From assembly GCA_002346225.1 (NCBI GenBank), contig DDYY01000099.1, positions 63,190 to 73,273 on the forward strand: a DNA stretch of 10,084 nt. The letters run 5' to 3'. The stretch is from Bacteroidetes bacterium UBA3022 (lineage in GTDB: Bacteria > Bacteroidota > Bacteroidia > Chitinophagales > BACL12). Position 1 is the stretch's first letter, and each line of letters opens with the position of its first letter. A model generated the notes under the pieces. The model worked only from the letters and a program-made list of their open reading frames with translations. It was not told the DNA's origin and searched no databases. This document shows, in pieces, positions 8,001-10,084 of this stretch. The position numbers and the translations under genes were made by a program.

Positions 8001-8767
8001 TCACCGGAGAAGCAGCTTACCTGTACTGGGACAACAACGGCAGCCAAAGTTTTGAAGTGCGCTTGCGCGCAGTGGGTGGCACCTGGAACACGATAGCTGT
8101 CAATAATACTTTCCTGCAGGCAACAGCATTATTGCCGCTTACCAATTACGAATTTCAGGTGAGAACCTGGTGTGCCGGCGCATGGACAGCCTGGTCGGAA
8201 CTGGCTTTCTTTGCTACGGCCACACCCTCTGCCAGTTGCACCACTCCGGATGAACTGACACAGGGTTCCATCACCGCCACGGGGGCTACGCTCGCCTGGA
8301 ATGCGGTACCGGAAGCCATTCAATACCGCGTCAGCTTTCAGGTAGTCGGTACCTCCGGCTGGTCAGCCTTCTATACTTCCGATACTTCCTTTACCCTCAT
8401 CGGTCTGGTGCCAGGCACCCTTTACACCTGGAGGGTAATCGCGGAATGTCCGTATGGCTGGACTGAACACCTGTACACCAGCAATTTTAGCACCGATGCA
8501 TTGCGCATGGCCGCCGACAGTCTTTCGGAAATTGCTGTGTATCCCAATCCTGCCGATGACATAGTGTATGTAGCATGGAACAGCAGTAGAGGCCCCGGTC
8601 GTATTTCCATTACAGATCTGGGTGGAAGAATGGTTGGGGAAAGGCAGCTGCAGGAAACCACGCCATCAGGCATAGCGACCATTCCTGTGGAGGAGCTGGC
8701 GCCCGGCGTTTATTTCCTATCCGTGGAGGGCGCTGAATACTATACGGAACGGCTCATTATTGAGTAG
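5024..8767 (+). CDS. Secreted G8 / beta-helix (CEMIP-like) multidomain protein with T9SS sorting tail
   Basis: A 1247-residue extracellular protein. A signal peptide (1 to about 25, ending ALVAG before Gln26) is followed by a Met/His/Asp-rich stretch (27-46, framed by Cys32 and Cys46). A G8 domain (about 62-185) is shown by SGNWNDPAIWS, VPGAGDRVLVDSAHTVTY and a 'LRVDGHLEF' strand. A right-handed beta-helix (about 186-690) follows; GRYALHLHRAG (351-361) and GSAFVTELGDELGSFVHN (404-421) resemble conserved parts of human CEMIP/TMEM2, hyaluronan-degrading proteins with the same G8-helix order. Then come a PKD domain (about 708-798, WQFGDGS at 751-757), an unassigned beta-rich module (about 800-978, ending VDNICF), two fibronectin-III-like domains (about 983-1066 and 1072-1158) and a T9SS type A tail (1167-1247: VYPNPADD, TDLGGR, LAPGVYFLSVE). 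Binding or cleaving an extracellular polysaccharide is inferred. It appears monocistronic, with a terminator directly after it. Confidence 0.88.
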   Translation: MTERFIRSLLLHTIFFFAGTALVAGQMTMDDCSMHMDDMAMHTEHCAVFALVAYEDVTVQTIASGNWNDPAIWSTAAVPGAGDRVLVDSAHTVTYNQSSEVALFTLRVDGHLEFRTDMHTLLVVNTLVVAPDGYLTIGTAANPVGAAYTATVRFPDQGPIDTAWDPFLFSKGMISHGHLEVHGTPKTAILNLRGNSIAGATNIKTDVLPAGWQPGDIVLVPGVETKFSGSNADNSKYQDELLEISAIIGKTITFTNQADGSNALLYNHKPPGGYNLRSAAGNMTRNVIFETENYTALPHQQRGHVMLMHRPIQQVRYAAFIGLGRSDKGILVDDPVVVDGVLVSGGTNPRGRYALHLHRAGRNDYMGDPVVLEGNVIISTPGWGIVNHSSHADIIDNIVFEYKGSAFVTELGDELGSFVHNLSVKGIGTKDDPYVNLFDRLYAFDLGHEGNGFWLKGDNVELINNIATSCDAAGFNYFSDDDQFTDELRPMVPKAATLQPALAGDQDSIFSVLIPIRRNQGSVAYNVRTGIFFWTHMYNDDNIGDFTRSQFYPNTHNAMSVVSNFKIWNVTQQGISLSYSSQVHLKNGLLLGDPETLFTPEGDSIPYSESAGYGISTNGVTGQVFIEGLDIVGWLYGAPVLRADNVVSGDGKEYDFKTSWISGCTFRDNKYHLYPETGQDALLHPGYDAYPQFAEIRTTNYFQPNALNTPPLALFSHTAVGGTTVLFDAAAAMDGDSYTTNEGNGIAGYYWQFGDGSTGYGQQIRHTYATAGTYNVLLTVMDEQGKTHTDGSAVNVVALPLQNAVKDPHFDADTLGGAFLLTGQHFFFDAEWLQESNWVLEGGKAMMYNSSTYERPLTQVIRNYRSHQGLVPFSLQSINSGGNALSNDLFVEVLGINGEFMDPEITTRANISPINNADATYTRQVLLSANYGQNLYNWQTFYDTLDLGAGYDYLVLKIYSQGVRPSKNDVQGVDNICFPCDCDVPVALAADAITGEAAYLYWDNNGSQSFEVRLRAVGGTWNTIAVNNTFLQATALLPLTNYEFQVRTWCAGAWTAWSELAFFATATPSASCTTPDELTQGSITATGATLAWNAVPEAIQYRVSFQVVGTSGWSAFYTSDTSFTLIGLVPGTLYTWRVIAECPYGWTEHLYTSNFSTDALRMAADSLSEIAVYPNPADDIVYVAWNSSRGPGRISITDLGGRMVGERQLQETTPSGIATIPVEELAPGVYFLSVEGAEYYTERLIIE

Positions 8768-8776
8768 CAAAACAGG

Positions 8777-8818
8777 AAATACCGCCCGTCATCTACCTTG
8801 TTGGCGGGCGGTATTTTT
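8777..8818 (+). terminator. Strong intrinsic terminator after the secreted-protein gene
   Basis: A perfect 12-bp stem pairs 8777-8788 (AAATACCGCCCG) with 8805-8816 (CGGGCGGTATTT) around a 16-nt loop, and runs into the T-tract 8814-8818. It begins 9 nt after the TAG stop. It should insulate the downstream RidA-like gene from read-through. Confidence 0.9.
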
Positions 8819-8821
8819 ATA

Positions 8822-8856
8822 TTGACAAAAATCACCTTATCCAATTGCTATCTTCG
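8822..8856 (+). promoter_or_regulatory. Likely promoter of the RidA-like gene
   Basis: TATCTTCG (8849-8856) is one mismatch from the Bacteroidota -7 consensus TAnnTTTG, 27 nt before the ATG. TTG at 8822-8824 could be the -33 element, but the 24-nt gap is a little longer than the usual roughly 19-21. The position between a terminator and a start codon supports promoter function. Confidence 0.5.
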
Positions 8857-8883
8857 GCCGTACAATAGAGAAAAGCAATCAAG

Positions 8884-9267
8884 ATGAGACAGAACTATTC
8901 TTCCGGTACAGTTTGGGAAAATACGCTTGGTTACTCCCGCTGTGTCCGTGTGGGCAACTTCATTAAAGTGTCAGGCACTACCGCCGTCAATGAAAAGGGA
9001 GAGATTACAGGTGATACTGTATACGAACAATGTCATATTATATTTAAAAAAATAGAACATGCCCTCACCATGGCCGGCTCATCTATGGACCATGTGGTTT
9101 CATCCCGCATCTATCTGACCGATATCAATGGCTGGCAGGAAGCAGGCAAGGCGCATGCCGAGGTATTCAATGATGTACGACCGGCTGCTACCATGGTGGC
9201 GGTGAGTGCCCTCATTGATCCGCGCATGTTGGTAGAAATAGAAGTAGAAGCTTTTATCCACTACTGA
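8884..9267 (+). CDS. RidA-family (YjgF/YER057c/UK114) protein without the catalytic arginine
   Basis: A 127-residue protein, the usual size for a cytoplasmic RidA-like trimer subunit. Family signatures are VRVGNFIKVSGTTAV (21-35), EQCHIIFKKIEHALTMAGSSMDHVV (48-72), RIYLTDINGW (75-84), VFNDVRPAATMVAV (94-107) and the closing MLVEIEVEAF (115-124). RidA hydrolyses reactive enamine/imine intermediates made by pyridoxal-phosphate enzymes, using an arginine in the 'PARS' segment (Arg105 in E. coli RidA). Here the segment reads RPAATMV, with Ala102 at that place, so classical imine deaminase activity is unlikely. Arg-less Rid subgroups exist and their roles are mostly unknown. The start at 8884 is the only sensible ATG and follows a promoter-like box. 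It lies alone between a terminator and a convergent gene, so context gives no pathway. Its last 7 bases overlap the end of the opposite gene. Confidence 0.92.
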   Translation: MRQNYSSGTVWENTLGYSRCVRVGNFIKVSGTTAVNEKGEITGDTVYEQCHIIFKKIEHALTMAGSSMDHVVSSRIYLTDINGWQEAGKAHAEVFNDVRPAATMVAVSALIDPRMLVEIEVEAFIHY

Positions 9268-10084
9268 TACCGCACAAAGGTCATGACGACCAAGCCATCG
9301 CGGAGCAGTTCCAGCTGACGGTCGCGCATGACATACGTATAGTCACCCTGCAGTTGTTGCACCATTAGCTGCTCCAGTGTTCCCGGACATGCCATTTTGG
9401 TCATGGCCATGTTCTCCGCGAAAGTGATGATTTCATCAGTAATGGTACAACTGCCTGAGAAACTGTTGCAGCTTGTATGCCCGCTTATACCGCCTGTTGC
9501 AATATCAATCAGCAACATCGGCTTACCTCTTTGTAATCCGGTGGCATCTCCATCCCAACCTTCCATCGACTGAAGCTGCCAGCTGCCATTGGTACGGGCT
9601 CGGTCGTTGTTGTAGTCGCCGCAGCCAATATAGGTTTTTCCATCAAAGCTTACTTCCACCGTAACCGGATATGCTGCGCCACTCATGTTATCAGTACACG
9701 AAGTGCTTGTCAGGCTTACATCAAGTATACCTGAAGCTGTTTCGCTTTCGTAGCGGATAGTTCCGGGATGCTCGTCTTTTTGCATAGCCGCCGTATTTCC
9801 CTTCACTTCCATCTGCCCCATTTCCCTGAACCAGATACCTCGGGCAAAGTCAATCTCCAGGTTCCAGAACGGTTCGTTACCGGAAGCCTGAAAATCTGCC
9901 AGACCGCTTTCCTTGCTGCTGATGAGTGATTCAGGAGCTTTCAGTCCTCCCAGATGTCCCGGACGCAGCACATACAAGCCCGCAGTATTACCGGTAATCC
10001 GTTTTGCCTGGCGGTCCAGCATGATGAGGTTACCACCTTCTGCCATAAAGTAGCGCATTCCTTCCTGGTCTTTTTGCAAGGCCA
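9261..10084 (-). CDS. META (HslJ-like) domain envelope protein with COG3650-like domain, 5'-truncated
   Basis: The frame is open from the right edge to a TAG at 9263-9261, about 274 residues visible; the true start lies outside, so numbering here begins at the TTG at 10079. Residues 9-39 (RYFMAEGGNLIMLDRQ, ITGNTAGLYVLRP) look like the end of an NlpE N-terminal domain, the copper-resistance/envelope-stress lipoprotein fold. Residues 62-158 (FQASGNEPFWNLEID, CTDNMSGAAYPV, YIGCGDYNND) match the COG3650 type. Residues 165-270 form a META domain: GSWQLQSMEG, ISGHTSCNSFSGSC (198-211) and MAMTKMACPGTLEQLMVQQL (224-243) are its typical signatures. Such fused proteins are usually lipoproteins or periplasmic, but the signal sequence would be in the missing part. 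The role is probably envelope stress tolerance; no enzyme activity is known. It is convergent with the RidA-like gene. Confidence 0.85.
   Translation of the reverse strand, partial: ALQKDQEGMRYFMAEGGNLIMLDRQAKRITGNTAGLYVLRPGHLGGLKAPESLISSKESGLADFQASGNEPFWNLEIDFARGIWFREMGQMEVKGNTAAMQKDEHPGTIRYESETASGILDVSLTSTSCTDNMSGAAYPVTVEVSFDGKTYIGCGDYNNDRARTNGSWQLQSMEGWDGDATGLQRGKPMLLIDIATGGISGHTSCNSFSGSCTITDEIITFAENMAMTKMACPGTLEQLMVQQLQGDYTYVMRDRQLELLRDGLVVMTFVRYQ

Noticed and set aside
1..10084. CRISPR array, tRNA/rRNA genes, IS ends or phage genes
   Set aside because: No regularly spaced repeats, cloverleaf-like segments, terminal inverted repeats or transposase/integrase motifs were seen on either strand.

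Overview
The window looks like a chromosomal piece of a Bacteroidota genome. The strongest sign is the large secreted protein at 5024-8767, which ends in a type IX secretion (T9SS type A) sorting domain, a system confined to that phylum. Promoter-like TAnnTTTG-type -7 boxes and the lack of clear Shine-Dalgarno sequences fit. The moderate GC content and general gene style suggest a Chitinophagia or Saprospiria-like lineage, but that is a guess.

Left part (1-4436). Two divergent transcription units start near 2000-2100. Leftward run an SGNH/GDSL-type esterase (1004-1993) and, overlapping its stop codon, the N-terminal part of an RND/MMPL-type exporter that leaves the window at base 1; the exporter starts at TTG. 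Rightward run a NodU/CmcH-type O-carbamoyltransferase, a 50-residue DUF5989 membrane peptide and a 120-residue SxtJ-family membrane protein, packed with a 4-nt overlap and a 1-nt gap. This gene set (carbamoyltransferase, SxtJ-like, SxtK/DUF5989-like and GDSL esterase) matches the sxtI-sxtJ-sxtK-sxtL block of cyanobacterial saxitoxin clusters, but no toxin-core genes are visible. I read it as a portable carbamoylation and ester-processing module at the membrane, here linked to an exporter. The substrate is unknown.

Middle (4437-5023) is 587 bp with no convincing gene. It holds a short direct repeat, a -7-like box and, close to the next gene, an operator-like inverted repeat.

Right part (5024-10084). 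The 1247-residue secreted protein has a signal peptide, a Met/His/Asp-rich segment, a G8 domain, a right-handed beta-helix resembling the eukaryotic CEMIP/TMEM2 hyaluronan proteins, a PKD domain, an unassigned beta-rich module, two fibronectin-III-like domains and the T9SS tail. A strong intrinsic terminator follows. Next come a RidA-family protein that lacks the catalytic arginine, and a convergent, 5'-truncated envelope protein (NlpE-like end, COG3650-like domain, META/HslJ domain) whose stop region overlaps that of the RidA gene.

The most notable items are the sxtIJKL-like cassette with its linked exporter and the bacterial CEMIP-like T9SS cargo with a possible metal-binding N-terminus. 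All assignments come from reading motifs by eye; no database search was run.
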